A DNA stretch of 64,000 nucleotides from Peteryoungia ipomoeae (GTDB taxonomy: Bacteria; Pseudomonadota; Alphaproteobacteria; Rhizobiales; Rhizobiaceae): positions 341,280-405,279 of the forward strand of contig NZ_STGV01000005.1 of the NCBI RefSeq assembly GCF_004912165.1, written 5' to 3'. Of the stretch, positions 44,133-53,497 are shown one piece after another (position 1 is the stretch's first letter; the number at the start of each line of letters is the position of its first letter). The position numbers and the translations under genes were made by a program. A model generated the notes under the pieces. That model worked only from the letters and a program-made list of their open reading frames with translations. It searched no databases and was not told the DNA's origin.

Positions 44133-44783
44133 TCACGGCAAGGCAACCTCGTCGATGACGTATTGGATGCGCCCGGCCTCCTCGATCTGGCGCAGAACGA
44201 CATAGTGCTCCGGCATGGGGATCTGGCGTTCCGCCCCGATTTGGCCGGCCTTCATCGCCGAGAGAACCTGCGTGTCCGCCGGTTGGATCATGATCTGGCC
44301 ATCTTGCAGCCCAACCACGCGCAGCGGCGCAGCACCCGGCATGCGCGCGATGAAAGTCGCAGCCAGATCGGCCTGCATGTATCCATCCAGCTGGAGCATG
44401 GTGTCGTTGTTCACGTGCTGGAACGGCACCCCGTTCTTCGAGGTGCTGTTGTGCCAGAAACAGAGCGGCATCAGATAGCAATGACCACCGGTCGGCACGG
44501 TGCCCGCCGCGTTCGTGGTCATGTGGCCGCCAACGCTGAATTGCGGATGGCTGGTCGACGTGGTCGGCAATGGCGACGACACATAGCAATTGCCGTTGAT
44601 CCCGTAATTGATCAGCAATTGCTTCCATGTGACCCCGCCGATGGAGGGGTCCGGCGTGCTCCCGGCGACATTGTAGAGGATACCGGTAAAATTCACGACT
44701 TGCGCGCTGGTGGATTGAATATTGACGCCTGAATACTGGCTAACAAATGTGGCCAGCGCCTGGACTGCTGCTTGCTCTGCCAT
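44133..44783 (-). CDS. Hypothetical protein, unrecognised
   Basis: A 216-residue protein without a signal peptide. Visible features: an N-terminal AAVQALATFVSQYSG segment, a central region rich in Gly/Asn/Ser/Thr with Cys and His (GINGNCYVSSPLPTTSTSH, GHMTTNAAGTVPTGGHC), and a more typical C-terminus (RQIPMPEHYVVLRQIEEAGRIQYVIDEVAL). I do not recognise a family. ATG at 44783 follows GGGAGGCGGG. Stands alone between the xyl regulator and the efflux genes. Base and residue use differ a little from its neighbours (more Asn/Thr), so transfer is possible. Confidence 0.7.
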   Translation of the reverse strand: MAEQAAVQALATFVSQYSGVNIQSTSAQVVNFTGILYNVAGSTPDPSIGGVTWKQLLINYGINGNCYVSSPLPTTSTSHPQFSVGGHMTTNAAGTVPTGGHCYLMPLCFWHNSTSKNGVPFQHVNNDTMLQLDGYMQADLAATFIARMPGAAPLRVVGLQDGQIMIQPADTQVLSAMKAGQIGAERQIPMPEHYVVLRQIEEAGRIQYVIDEVALP

Positions 44784-44936
44784 TTCCCGCCTCCCTGCCC
44801 CTCTCGACAAACCCGAGAGTGTCCGACGTCAAGGATACACGCGACACGTGCATTGTAAATCCCTGATGAACACAGGCGCCATCCAGCAGGCGAGCCCGTC
44901 GGACAGCGCCCAAAAGGGCCGCGCCCCGGATCTGTC

Positions 44937-46526
44937 TTAGTGACCCGACCCGGCAGGCGCTGCGGATTTCGGCTTTTTCAGAGCCATGGAAAGGAAGACG
45001 AGACCGGCAAAAAGCAAGGTCAAGGTCATGAAGACATCCATGAAGGACATCAGCCAGGCCTGCTGGGTAACGACACCGGACAGTTTCTGGATCGCGATTG
45101 CGGTGCCGTCCAGCCCATGGGAATCGTAGTTGGCGCCGACACTGGAAAGCCAGTCGAGCGCCGAGGGATTGCCCCAGTCTACCCGTTCGGAAAGGCGCGC
45201 ATAGTGGTCGTCGGTCCGCTGCGTCAGCATGGTATTGATGATCGCCAGACCGACAGCACCGCCGAGATTTCGTGTCAGGTTGAACAGGCCGGAAGCATTC
45301 TTGATCCGGTCCGGTGGCAGCGTTCCAAGCGCCAGATTGTTGATCGGCACCATGCAGATCATCAGCGAGCAGCCACGCAGGATCTGCGGCACGAGAAGCT
45401 CGTAGAAGTCCCAATCCGCGGTGATCCCGGTCATCATGTAGGTGCCCACAGCAAAACCGCCGAAGCCGATCATCATCATCACGCGGGCATCGAGCTTGCT
45501 CGACAGAATACCGGCAACGGGCGCCGTCAGGAACATGGCGGCCCCCGAGACGAACATGGTCTCGCCGATCATCAGGGAATCATAGCCGCGAATACGACCG
45601 AGATAGAGCGGATAAAGATAGGTGAGCCCATAGAGACCCACGCCCATGATGAAGGAGAAAAGCGAGCCGAAGGCGAAATTGACATTGGAGAAGGCGCGCA
45701 GATCCACAACCGGCAGCTCCACCGTGAACACCCGCCTGAAGAAGATCAGCCCGCCGATCACCATGGCAACCGTGCCCATGACGATATGATGATCGTTGAA
45801 CCAGTCCTTGTTGTTGCCTTCCTCGAGAACGAACTCCATCGATCCGAGAAAGACGGCCATTGCGACAAGGCCCCACCAGTCGAATTTCTTCAGGAGCTTC
45901 AGGTCGGGCTTATCGAAATCGATCAGGCTCCAGGCGGCGGCCGCGACCAGAATGCCAGGGATCACGTTGATCAGGAACAGCCAGTGCCACGACATGGCGT
46001 GGCTGATGTAACCGCCGATGGTCGGCCCGATCGTCGGCGCAAGCGTCGCCACCAGCCCCACCATGGGCGACACGATGTTGCGCTTGGACGGCGGGAAGAT
46101 GGTGAAGGCCGCCGCAAAGACGGAGGGTATCATGCCGCCGCCGATGAAGCCCTGAATGGCGCGGTAGACGATCATCTGGTCGATATTGGTGGCCGTCGCG
46201 CAGAGCGCACTGGCAAGCGTGAAGCCGGCCGCGCAGAAGGTGAACAGCACCCGCGTCGAGACGATGCGCGCCAGCACGCCCGATAGCGGGATCATGATGA
46301 CTTCGGCGATCAGATAGGAGGTCTGCACCCAGGCGATCTCGTCGGACCCGGCCCCGAGCCCAGCCTGAATTTCGGCGAGCGAGGCCGAGACGATCTGGAT
46401 GTCAAGGATCGACATGAACATGCCGAAGACCATGGCCAGAAAGGCAATGAGCCGCTTCGGGTCCATGCGCTCTTCCGCGCCGATCCCGGCTGCGGAAGCG
46501 GCGCCCTGTGCTGTTGTCGCGGCCAT
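44937..46526 (-). CDS. DHA2-type multidrug efflux MFS transporter (EmrB-like)
   Basis: A 529-residue proton antiporter with about 14 membrane helices. Seen: LAMVFGMFMSILDIQIVSASLAEI (helix 1), WVQTSYLIAEVIMIPLSGVLA (motif A region), GLVATLAPTIGPTIGGYISHAMSWHWLFLIN (motif C, GPxxGG). It works with the adjacent HlyD-type protein and an outer-membrane channel. ATG at 46526 is chosen; the frame is open 192 bp further up but that overlaps the periplasmic partner gene. A TetR regulator is divergent. Confidence 0.92.
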   Translation of the reverse strand: MAATTAQGAASAAGIGAEERMDPKRLIAFLAMVFGMFMSILDIQIVSASLAEIQAGLGAGSDEIAWVQTSYLIAEVIMIPLSGVLARIVSTRVLFTFCAAGFTLASALCATATNIDQMIVYRAIQGFIGGGMIPSVFAAAFTIFPPSKRNIVSPMVGLVATLAPTIGPTIGGYISHAMSWHWLFLINVIPGILVAAAAWSLIDFDKPDLKLLKKFDWWGLVAMAVFLGSMEFVLEEGNNKDWFNDHHIVMGTVAMVIGGLIFFRRVFTVELPVVDLRAFSNVNFAFGSLFSFIMGVGLYGLTYLYPLYLGRIRGYDSLMIGETMFVSGAAMFLTAPVAGILSSKLDARVMMMIGFGGFAVGTYMMTGITADWDFYELLVPQILRGCSLMICMVPINNLALGTLPPDRIKNASGLFNLTRNLGGAVGLAIINTMLTQRTDDHYARLSERVDWGNPSALDWLSSVGANYDSHGLDGTAIAIQKLSGVVTQQAWLMSFMDVFMTLTLLFAGLVFLSMALKKPKSAAPAGSGH

Positions 46527-46560
46527 GAGACGGCCCTTTCGGAAGCTGGTCGACCGGAGA

Positions 46561-47760
46561 TTACTTGGCAGCCGTCTCAACCTGAGGCGCCGTGCGCGTG
46601 TCGACGTCGACGATGACGCTGAGGCCCGCACGCAGATGCCCACCGGCCAGCGCTTCCCTGGGCAGCGCGATGCGGACCGGAACCCGCTGCACGACCTTGG
46701 TGAAGTTGCCCGTGGCATTTTCCGCCGGCAGCATGGAGAAGACGGCGCCCGACGCCGGCGCGATCGACGTCACGGTGCCCTCGAGCGGCTCTTCGCCGTA
46801 AGCGTCGACATGGATCTTGACCTTGGAGCCAGGCTCCAGATGCGCGATCTGCGTTTCCTTGAAGTTGGCCTCGATGAACAGCTCGGACGTCGGCACCAGT
46901 GCTGCCAGTCGCTTGCCGGCCGACACAAGGTCGCCCGCCTGAACGGAGAGATTGCCGATGACACCATCATAGGGCGCCTTCAAGACGGTAAAATCCAGAT
47001 CGCGTTTTGCCTTGTTCACGGCAAGAGCGGCCACCTTGACGCCGTTCAGGGCTTCGTTGCGCTGCGCCCGCAAAAGGTCGAGATTTGCCTCGGCTGACCG
47101 CACAGCCGCCTGGCCGGCCACGAGATTGGCCTTGGCCTGCTCCAGCGCCACGGATGCATTGTCGAGATCGGCGGTGGTGCCGACCGATTTTGCCGCAAGA
47201 TCGCCTGCGCGCTTGGCGTTGATCTCTGCACCGCGAACGGCAGCATCCAGCGCCCCAAGCTGCGCCTTGGCCTGTGCGAGACCTGCCTCGCCACCGCCGA
47301 TCTGCGCATCGATGCGGCTCACCGCCAGCTCGGCGCTCAGGCGGTTCGCTTCGGCCTGATCAAGCGCAATCTGGTAATCGCCGCCATCGAGTGTCACCAG
47401 CGGATCGCCGGCCTTCACCATCTGGTTGCTGCTCACCTCGACCTTTTCGACGTAACCGGAAACCTTCGGCGAAATGATCGCGATGTCTCCCTCGATATAG
47501 GCGTCATCGGTGGAGACCATGAAACGGCCTTCGTTCCACCAACCATAACCATACCAGCCGGCAGCCCCCAGAAGGGCAAGGGCGATCACCGGCAGAACGG
47601 GGCTGCGGCGACGCTTTGCAGCAGCCGGCGCGTCGCTGACGGCGGCGGCAGCCTCGACGTCGGAAGCCTCCGGTTCCTGTGCTGCGGCTGGCACGATGTT
47701 CTCGTCCCCTGCGGATGCAGAAGCGGAACGGAGGGCGGTGGATCTTTGTGTGCTGGCCAT
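46561..47760 (-). CDS. HlyD/EmrA-like efflux adaptor
   Basis: A 399-residue membrane fusion protein: acidic cytoplasmic N-terminus, membrane helix near residues 53-75 (SPVLPVIALALLGAAGWYGYGWW), TDDAYIEGDIAIISPKVSGYVEKVEV (lipoyl-like half), a long alanine-rich coiled coil, and the second half FTVLKAPYDGVIGNLSVQAGDLV. It links the MFS pump to an outer-membrane protein. The MFS gene follows 34 bp downstream. The TetR regulator is divergent, 140 bp away. Confidence 0.92.
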   Translation of the reverse strand: MASTQRSTALRSASASAGDENIVPAAAQEPEASDVEAAAAVSDAPAAAKRRRSPVLPVIALALLGAAGWYGYGWWNEGRFMVSTDDAYIEGDIAIISPKVSGYVEKVEVSSNQMVKAGDPLVTLDGGDYQIALDQAEANRLSAELAVSRIDAQIGGGEAGLAQAKAQLGALDAAVRGAEINAKRAGDLAAKSVGTTADLDNASVALEQAKANLVAGQAAVRSAEANLDLLRAQRNEALNGVKVAALAVNKAKRDLDFTVLKAPYDGVIGNLSVQAGDLVSAGKRLAALVPTSELFIEANFKETQIAHLEPGSKVKIHVDAYGEEPLEGTVTSIAPASGAVFSMLPAENATGNFTKVVQRVPVRIALPREALAGGHLRAGLSVIVDVDTRTAPQVETAAK

Positions 47761-47799
47761 GGATGCAGGAACCGGATCTTGGGGTGACGAAATCGAACT

Positions 47800-47813
47800 G
47801 AACCGTTCGGTTC
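47800..47813. promoter_or_regulatory. TetR-type operator between efflux and regulator genes
   Basis: GAACCG-TT-CGGTTC, perfect 6-bp arms; a second overlapping palindrome ATCGAAC...GTTCGAT spans 47792-47816. Confidence 0.65.
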
Positions 47814-47900
47814 GATTGACGTACTCGTTTTTTTACGGCATATCAAGAGCTGTGATGGCAAACACGGTGCAGGTGGCAACGAGAGCGTAGTGGACGGTTA

Positions 47901-48614
47901 ATGAAACACGAAGCAAAGACAGCCGGCCCCTCGGGCGCGGCGCAAACCGAAGAAACCAGGCCGGCAGATGCATCGGCGGTTTCCGGTCGCTTTGCTGCGG
48001 GCGCCGATCCGGTCAAACGCGGCCAGATTCTGGATGGCGCCAAACGCGTCTTCATGAAGATGGGCTATGATGCCGCCAGCATGAATGACGTGACCCGCGA
48101 GGCCGGCGTTTCCAAGGGCACCATCTATGTCTACTTCCAGAGCAAGGAAGAGCTGTTCGCCGCCTTGATCGAGCGCGCCAAGGGCCTGTTTGCCGAAAGC
48201 GTTCGCGAACTTCTCGCCCAAAGCCCCGAGCCCGTCGAAGCGCTTCGCCGCTTTGCCCACGCCTTTGCGCGACAGATCCTCGACAGCGACATGATCCCCG
48301 CCATGCGCATCGTTCTGGGCGTCATCGATCGCATGCCGACATTGTGCCAGCGCTTCTTCGCCGGCTCGCCGACCAATGCGCGCAGTGTCTTGAAGGCCTA
48401 TCTCGACACGCAGGTGGCGGACGGTTTTTTCTATATCGACGACACCGATCTTGCCGCCACGCAGTTCATCGAACTGACGGTCGGCAGCTTCTTCAAAGGC
48501 AAGCTCTTCAACGATATCAGTGAGCGGCCTTCGGACGAGGAGGTCTCGCGCGTGATCGAAAGCGGTCTCTCGGTCTTCCTTGCCGGGTATGCGCGTCGCC
48601 ACCCGGCACCCTGA
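47901..48614 (+). CDS. TetR family repressor of the efflux pair
   Basis: A 237-residue repressor: HTH GAKRVFMKMGYDAASMNDVTREAGVSKGTIYVYFQSKEEL at about residues 46-85 and an all-helical effector domain. The N-terminal 40 residues are a low-complexity extension (KHEAKTAGPSGAAQTEETRPADA). Divergent from the EmrA-type gene; the palindrome at 47800-47813 is the probable operator. ATG at 47901. Confidence 0.9.
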   Translation: MKHEAKTAGPSGAAQTEETRPADASAVSGRFAAGADPVKRGQILDGAKRVFMKMGYDAASMNDVTREAGVSKGTIYVYFQSKEELFAALIERAKGLFAESVRELLAQSPEPVEALRRFAHAFARQILDSDMIPAMRIVLGVIDRMPTLCQRFFAGSPTNARSVLKAYLDTQVADGFFYIDDTDLAATQFIELTVGSFFKGKLFNDISERPSDEEVSRVIESGLSVFLAGYARRHPAP

Positions 48615-48703
48615 TCAACAACGATCTGTAACAGCCGCACCTTGCCAAGTGCGGCGCTTTGTCCCATCTGTGTCGGGCCCTCATTTTATTGGATATTCTA
48701 GAC

Positions 48704-49471
48704 ATGGACCAGATCCTCCCCCTGCTACAGGACCCGGCTGCCTGGGTTGCGCTCGTCACGCTCGTCGTGATGGAAGTCGTTCTCGGCATCGACAACCTCA
48801 TCTTCATCTCGATCCTCACCAACAAGCTGCCGCAGGAAATGCGCGAGAAGGCCCGACGCATCGGCATCGGTCTTGCGCTCATCATGCGCCTTGGCCTGCT
48901 CGGCACCGTCGCCTGGATCGTCCAACTGACCACCCCGGTCTTCGAAGCCTTCGGCCACGGCTTCTCCTGGAAGGACATGATCCTGATTGCCGGCGGTCTG
49001 TTCCTCGTCTGGAAGGCGACCAAGGAAATCCATCACAATGTCGACCCCGTGGACAAGCAAGAAGACTTCATCGCCTCGTCCGCTTCCACCACCTTTGCCA
49101 GCGCGATCGGCCAGATCCTCCTGCTCGACCTCGTCTTTTCGATCGACAGCATCATCACCGCCGTCGGCATGACGCCGCATGTGCCGATCATGGTCGTGGC
49201 CGTTATCGTCGCCGTGACCGTCATGCTGGTCGCCGCCACCCCGCTTGCCAACTTCATCGAGAAGAACCCGACCATCGTCATGCTGGCGCTTGCCTTCCTG
49301 CTGATGATCGGTACCACGCTGATCGCCGAAGGCATGGGCTTCCATGTGCCGAAGGGTTACGTCTACGCCGCCATGGCCTTCTCGGCACTGGTCGAGGTGC
49401 TGAACATGTTCGCCCGGCGCAAGCGCGAGCGTGACCGGCTTGCCAAGACGTCGGCACCCGCCCTGCATTGA
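48704..49471 (+). CDS. TerC family membrane protein
   Basis: A 255-residue protein with about seven membrane helices: [31 protein letters not shown] with the conserved GIDN motif, [23 protein letters not shown], and [15 protein letters not shown] with FSIDS. The acidic intramembrane residues (ID-N and DS) are those tied to metal (Mn/Ca) transport in this family. ATG at 48704 lies past the longer frame start (48659) that would add residues before the first helix. A terminator follows the gene. Confidence 0.88.
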   Translation: MDQILPLLQDPAAWVALVTLVVMEVVLGIDNLIFISILTNKLPQEMREKARRIGIGLALIMRLGLLGTVAWIVQLTTPVFEAFGHGFSWKDMILIAGGLFLVWKATKEIHHNVDPVDKQEDFIASSASTTFASAIGQILLLDLVFSIDSIITAVGMTPHVPIMVVAVIVAVTVMLVAATPLANFIEKNPTIVMLALAFLLMIGTTLIAEGMGFHVPKGYVYAAMAFSALVEVLNMFARRKRERDRLAKTSAPALH

Positions 49472-49491
49472 TCGCCCCTAGATATCAACGG

Positions 49492-49520
49492 CGGCCTGCG
49501 AAAGCGGGCCGTTTTTTTTT
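49492..49520 (+). terminator. Rho-independent terminator after the TerC gene
   Basis: Stem CGGCCTGC / GCGGGCCG with loop GAAA, then nine T. Confidence 0.9.
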
Positions 49521-49615
49521 GCGCAAGGATCGCCCTCTGGGAACCGACCGCCTTGCTTGCGCGCTTTGCAACGCATACTCGGTTATAGGACTGAGCGACC
49601 TTCCTCCGAGGCACC

Positions 49616-51397
49616 ATGACATACGAGCAAATTCTTTCCTTCGGACTGATCGCCGCCATGATGGCGGCCTTCCTGTGGGAGAAACTGCGGTATGACGTGA
49701 TCGCCTGCGTGGCCCTTGTGGCCGCTGTCGGGCTTGGCCTGGTCAAGCCGGGCGATGCCTTTGACGGTTTTTCCGATGATCTCGTCATCATTGTCGCAAG
49801 CGCGCTCGTGGTCTCGGCCGGCGTTGCCCGCTCGGGCGTCGTGGATCTGGCCATCAAGCGCTTCTTTCCCTCGCTCTCCACCCTGCACGGCCAGATGCTG
49901 CTGCTGACGATGTCGGTCGCGGTGCTCTCGGCCTTCATCAAGAACATCGGTGCGCTTGCCATCATGATGCCGGTGGCTTTCCAGTTCGCCCGCAGATCCA
50001 GCATCCCCGTCTCGGTCTATCTGATGCCCATGGCCTTTTCCGCCCTCCTGGGCGGCCTGATGACCCAGATCGGCACCTCACCCAACATTGCCGTATCCCG
50101 CCTGCGCGAGGAGTTGACCGGCACGTCCTTCACCATGTTCGACTTCACCGCCGTCGGCGGCATCCTGACGGTCTGCGGCATCCTGTTCCTGCTCTTCTTC
50201 CATTGGCTTTTGCCGCGCCGTGAAAACCAGCACCCTTCGCTCAAGGAAGCGCTGGAAAGCTCGAGCTTTGCGACCGAAGCCCGTATCCCCGCGCAATCGC
50301 CGCTGATTGGCAAGACGCTGCACAGCCTGCTTGAAGGCGCGCGTTCGGAGGTCGTCGCAACCGCCATCCTGCGCGGCGACACCCGGCTTTCCCCTTTTCC
50401 CGACATCACGCTGCAGGAAGACGACACGATCCTGCTCGAAGGCCCCTCGCAAGGCCTTGATCGCATGGTCTCGCAAGCCGGCCTTGCGCTCGGCAGCGAA
50501 GGAAGCGGAAAACTCGGCCCGGACCGCAAGAAGCGCGGCGATCTGTCCTCGGTGGAAGCCGTCATCGGTCGCGGCTCCCCCTTGATCGGACAGACGGCGC
50601 GGGAACTGGCGCTGGTCCACACCTATGGCGTCAATCTCCTGGCCGTCAGCCGCCAGGGCAAGCGCATCCGCGAGCGGCTCGGCACCATGACGCTCCGGTC
50701 AGGCGATGTCGTGCTTTTGCAAGGCTTGCGCCAGCAGATGCCGGCCATCCTGATGGAACTGGGCTGCCTGCCGCTTGCCGAGCGGGAAATACTCCTGGGA
50801 ACATCGCGCAGCATCTATATCCCGCTCGCCATTCTGGTGATCGCCATGGGCGCAACGGCACTTGGCCTTGCACCCGTCGCCATCGCCTTCTTCACGGCCG
50901 CACTTGCCATGGTCGCCTTCGGCGTCATCCCGGTGAGCGAAGTCTACCGCGCGGTCGACGGCCCCATCCTCGTGATGCTTGCAGCCCTGATCCCGGTTGC
51001 CGATACGCTGCGCACGACAGGCGGCAGCGATGTCATCGGCGGCTGGCTGAATATGGCTGCCGTCGGCATGCCGCCCTGGGGTGCCGTCGCCATGATCCTG
51101 GTGACGGCCATGGCGGTGACGCCTTTCCTCAACAATGCCGCCACGGTGCTGGTCATGGCGCCCATTGCCGCCAGCTTTGCAACCGGCCTCGGCTACAAGC
51201 CGGAAGCCTTCCTGATGGCGGTTGCGATCGGCGCCGGCTGTGATTTCCTCACCCCGATCGGCCATCAGTGCAACACGCTGGTCATGGGCCCGGGCGGCTA
51301 CAAGTTCTCCGACTACCCAAGGCTTGGCCTGCCGCTGTCGATCATGGTGCTGCTGGTCGCAGTGCCCGCCCTTCTCTTTGTCTGGCCGGTTCAATAA
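49616..51397 (+). CDS. SLC13/DASS-type permease with RCK_C (TrkA-C) domains
   Basis: A 593-residue membrane protein with two groups of helices (residues 1-200 and about 390-590) around a central soluble pair of TrkA-C domains (about residues 215-385; IPAQSPLIGKTLHSLLEGA and IGRGSPLIGQTARELALVHTY). The first half has the family motif SAFIKNIGALAIMMPVAF and GLMTQIGTSPNIAVSRLREE, the second TPFLNNAATVLVMAPIAASFA and CDFLTPIGHQCNTLVMGPGGY; the paired NxxT/SP-type motifs bind Na+ and substrate in this family. Substrate (dicarboxylate, sulfate or other) cannot be read. ATG at 49616 follows GAGG. Confidence 0.88.
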   Translation: MTYEQILSFGLIAAMMAAFLWEKLRYDVIACVALVAAVGLGLVKPGDAFDGFSDDLVIIVASALVVSAGVARSGVVDLAIKRFFPSLSTLHGQMLLLTMSVAVLSAFIKNIGALAIMMPVAFQFARRSSIPVSVYLMPMAFSALLGGLMTQIGTSPNIAVSRLREELTGTSFTMFDFTAVGGILTVCGILFLLFFHWLLPRRENQHPSLKEALESSSFATEARIPAQSPLIGKTLHSLLEGARSEVVATAILRGDTRLSPFPDITLQEDDTILLEGPSQGLDRMVSQAGLALGSEGSGKLGPDRKKRGDLSSVEAVIGRGSPLIGQTARELALVHTYGVNLLAVSRQGKRIRERLGTMTLRSGDVVLLQGLRQQMPAILMELGCLPLAEREILLGTSRSIYIPLAILVIAMGATALGLAPVAIAFFTAALAMVAFGVIPVSEVYRAVDGPILVMLAALIPVADTLRTTGGSDVIGGWLNMAAVGMPPWGAVAMILVTAMAVTPFLNNAATVLVMAPIAASFATGLGYKPEAFLMAVAIGAGCDFLTPIGHQCNTLVMGPGGYKFSDYPRLGLPLSIMVLLVAVPALLFVWPVQ

Positions 51398-51423
51398 ATC
51401 CGCCACCCGTGAGTGCGAAACGC

Positions 51424-51600
51424 AAAAAAAGAACCTGCGCCGGCGGGCGCAGGTTCTAGGGGGCGGGGACTTGGGGGAGAATACAGGTCGGACGGGTAAG
51501 GGGCTCGCCTGCCATTTCGTTGGCCACGGAGAGAAACCGGAAAAACCTCCGTGTTCCCCTTGATCCATCGCGTCCGGTTGGCACGACCTGTATTCTGATC
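51424..51600 (-). ncRNA. Candidate structured small RNA on the minus strand
   Basis: Between the SLC13 gene and gltX there is no ORF, but the minus strand carries a 13-bp perfect outer stem (AGAATACAGGTCG at 51478-51490 pairing with CGACCTGTATTCT at 51584-51596) enclosing a 7-bp inner hairpin CACGGAG / CTCCGTG (51525-51553). Downstream on the minus strand is a strong intrinsic terminator: 11-bp stem GAACCTGCGCC / GGCGCAGGTTC (51431-51456) with a TTTTTTT tract (51424-51430). No minus-strand protein gene explains this terminator. I do not recognise a known RNA family; the 5' end is approximate. Confidence 0.6.
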
Positions 51601-51854
51601 AGGTAACGCCCAGCCTGAACTCCGGTTCCACCCCTGCTAAATTATTTTTGCCGAAGGCATCGGTCGAGCGACGCAAACAGCCGCCGACCGTGGTTTTCCT
51701 TGACGCAATCGCCTGAATATGGCCTAAGGCCAGCCGGTGGAACAGGCATGGCATCAGGTGAAAACCAGCCCGCCCCACCGTCAAACGCATCCTTTGCATC
51801 CCCTTGAAGACCAGGCATCCGCCCGGTCCCCGCACGCACCACGAGCTGAGTTCC

Positions 51855-53312
51855 ATGACCAATTCCGGCGTCCGCGTCCGCATCGCACCCTCTCCGACCG
51901 GCGAGCCCCATGTCGGCACCGCCTATATCGCGCTGTTCAACTATCTCTTCGCGAAGAAATTCGGCGGCGAGTTCATCCTGCGCATCGAGGACACCGACGC
52001 CACCCGCTCGACGGCGGAATTCGAGCAGAAGGTGCTGGACGCGCTGAAATGGACCGGCCTCACCTGGTCGGAAGGCCCTGACGTCGGCGGCCCCTATGGC
52101 CCCTATCGCCAGTCCGAGCGCAAGGATCTCTACCGCCCCTTCGTCGACAAGATGCTCGACAATGGCGGCGCCTTCCATTGCTTCTGCACGCCGGCCCGGC
52201 TGGAAAGCATGCGCGAGGCGCAGCGCGCCGCCGGCAAGCCCCCCGGGTATGACGGCCACTGCCTGCATCTGAAGGCCGAGGAAGTGACCGCCCGCGTCGC
52301 CGCCGGCGAGCCGCATGTCGTGCGCCTGAAGGTGCCGACCGAAGGCTCCTGCGATTTCCACGACGGCGTCTATGGCGATGTGTCGATCCCGTGGGAAAGC
52401 GTCGACATGCAGGTCCTGCTGAAGGCCGATGGCATGCCGACCTATCACATGGCAAACGTCGTCGACGACCACATGATGAAGATCACCCACGTCGCCCGCG
52501 GCGAGGAGTGGCTGGCATCGGTGCCGAAGCACATCCTGATCTACAAGCATCTCGGCCTTGAGCCGCCAAAATTCCTGCACCTGTCGCTGATGCGCAATCA
52601 CGACAAGTCGAAGCTGTCGAAGCGCAAGAACCCGACCTCGATCTCCTATTACTCGGCCCTCGGCTATCTGCCGGAAGCCCTGATGAACTTCCTTGGCCTG
52701 TTCTTCATCCAGATCGCCGAAGGCGAGGAACTGCTGTCGATGGAAGAGCTGATCGCAAAGTTCGATCCGGACAACCTCTCCAAGGCCGGCGCCATCTTCG
52801 ACATCCAGAAGCTCGACTGGCTGAACGGCCGCTGGCTGCGCGAGAAGCTGACACCGGAAGACTTCGTCGCCCGCGTTCTCGACTGGTCGATGGAGAATGA
52901 TCGCCTCGTCGAAGGCCTGAAGCTTGCCCAGAGCCGCGTCACCAAGCTCGGCGAAGTGCCGCCGCTTGCCGGCTTCCTGCTCGCCAACGACGTCGGCCTG
53001 ACGCCTGCCTCCTTCGGCGGCCTGAAGACCAGCCCGGCGGAAACGCTCGAAATCGTCACCACCGTCCAGGCGGATCTCGAAAAGATCCTCGAATGGAACG
53101 TCACGACCATCGAGGAGGAACTCCGCGCGATTTCCGAACGCTTGGGCAAGAAGCTCCGCGTCGTCACCCCGCCCCTCTTCGTCGCCGTCTCCGGCAGCCA
53201 GCGCTCGCTGCCGCTGTTTGACAGTATGGCGCTCCTCGGCCGCTCGGTTGTGCGCCAGCGCCTGAAGGTCGCGATCCAGGTGCTGACCGCAATGGCAGGT
53301 GCGCAGACCTAA
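51855..53312 (+). CDS. gltX: Glutamyl-tRNA synthetase
   Basis: A 485-residue class I synthetase charging tRNA-Glu (and in many alphaproteobacteria tRNA-Gln). Seen: VRIAPSPTGEPHVGTAYIALFNYLFAKK (HIGH signature as HVGT), FILRIEDTDATRS, GDGPYGP-like YGPYRQSER and HDKSKLSKRKNP (KMSKS-type KLSKR). ATG at 51855 is taken; the frame opens 51 bp upstream without homology. A palindromic element (53349-53464) separates it from lysS. Confidence 0.95.
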   Translation: MTNSGVRVRIAPSPTGEPHVGTAYIALFNYLFAKKFGGEFILRIEDTDATRSTAEFEQKVLDALKWTGLTWSEGPDVGGPYGPYRQSERKDLYRPFVDKMLDNGGAFHCFCTPARLESMREAQRAAGKPPGYDGHCLHLKAEEVTARVAAGEPHVVRLKVPTEGSCDFHDGVYGDVSIPWESVDMQVLLKADGMPTYHMANVVDDHMMKITHVARGEEWLASVPKHILIYKHLGLEPPKFLHLSLMRNHDKSKLSKRKNPTSISYYSALGYLPEALMNFLGLFFIQIAEGEELLSMEELIAKFDPDNLSKAGAIFDIQKLDWLNGRWLREKLTPEDFVARVLDWSMENDRLVEGLKLAQSRVTKLGEVPPLAGFLLANDVGLTPASFGGLKTSPAETLEIVTTVQADLEKILEWNVTTIEEELRAISERLGKKLRVVTPPLFVAVSGSQRSLPLFDSMALLGRSVVRQRLKVAIQVLTAMAGAQT

Positions 53313-53348
53313 AATGCCGCGCCTCCGTTGCCGGTGGCGCATTCATTA

Positions 53349-53464
53349 CCCCCCTCTGCCCTGCCGGGCATCTCCCCCACAAGGGGGGAGAGCGGGCAAG
53401 CCCGAACCGGCGGAGACCAGTCTCCCCCCTTGTGGGGGAGATGTCACGAAGTGACAGAGGGGGG
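53349..53464. repeat. Palindromic intergenic element (type A, second copy)
   Basis: Same arms as 32101-32241: CCCCCCTCTGCCCTGCCGG at one end and GTGACAGAGGGGGG at the other, with CTCCCCCACAAGGGGGGA hairpins. Lies between gltX and lysS. Confidence 0.85.
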
Positions 53465-53497
53465 TGAAACACACTCCGAGCCGATCTGAGGCAGAAA

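Noticed and set aside
44940..46286. 448-codon plus-strand frame
   Set aside because: Shadow of the minus-strand MFS gene; low-complexity His/Asp/Arg residues and no family features.
51478..51596. Possible 6S or SRP RNA
   Set aside because: The outer stem is present, but the SRP core sequence is missing and I cannot show the 6S central bubble, so it is listed only as an unassigned small RNA.
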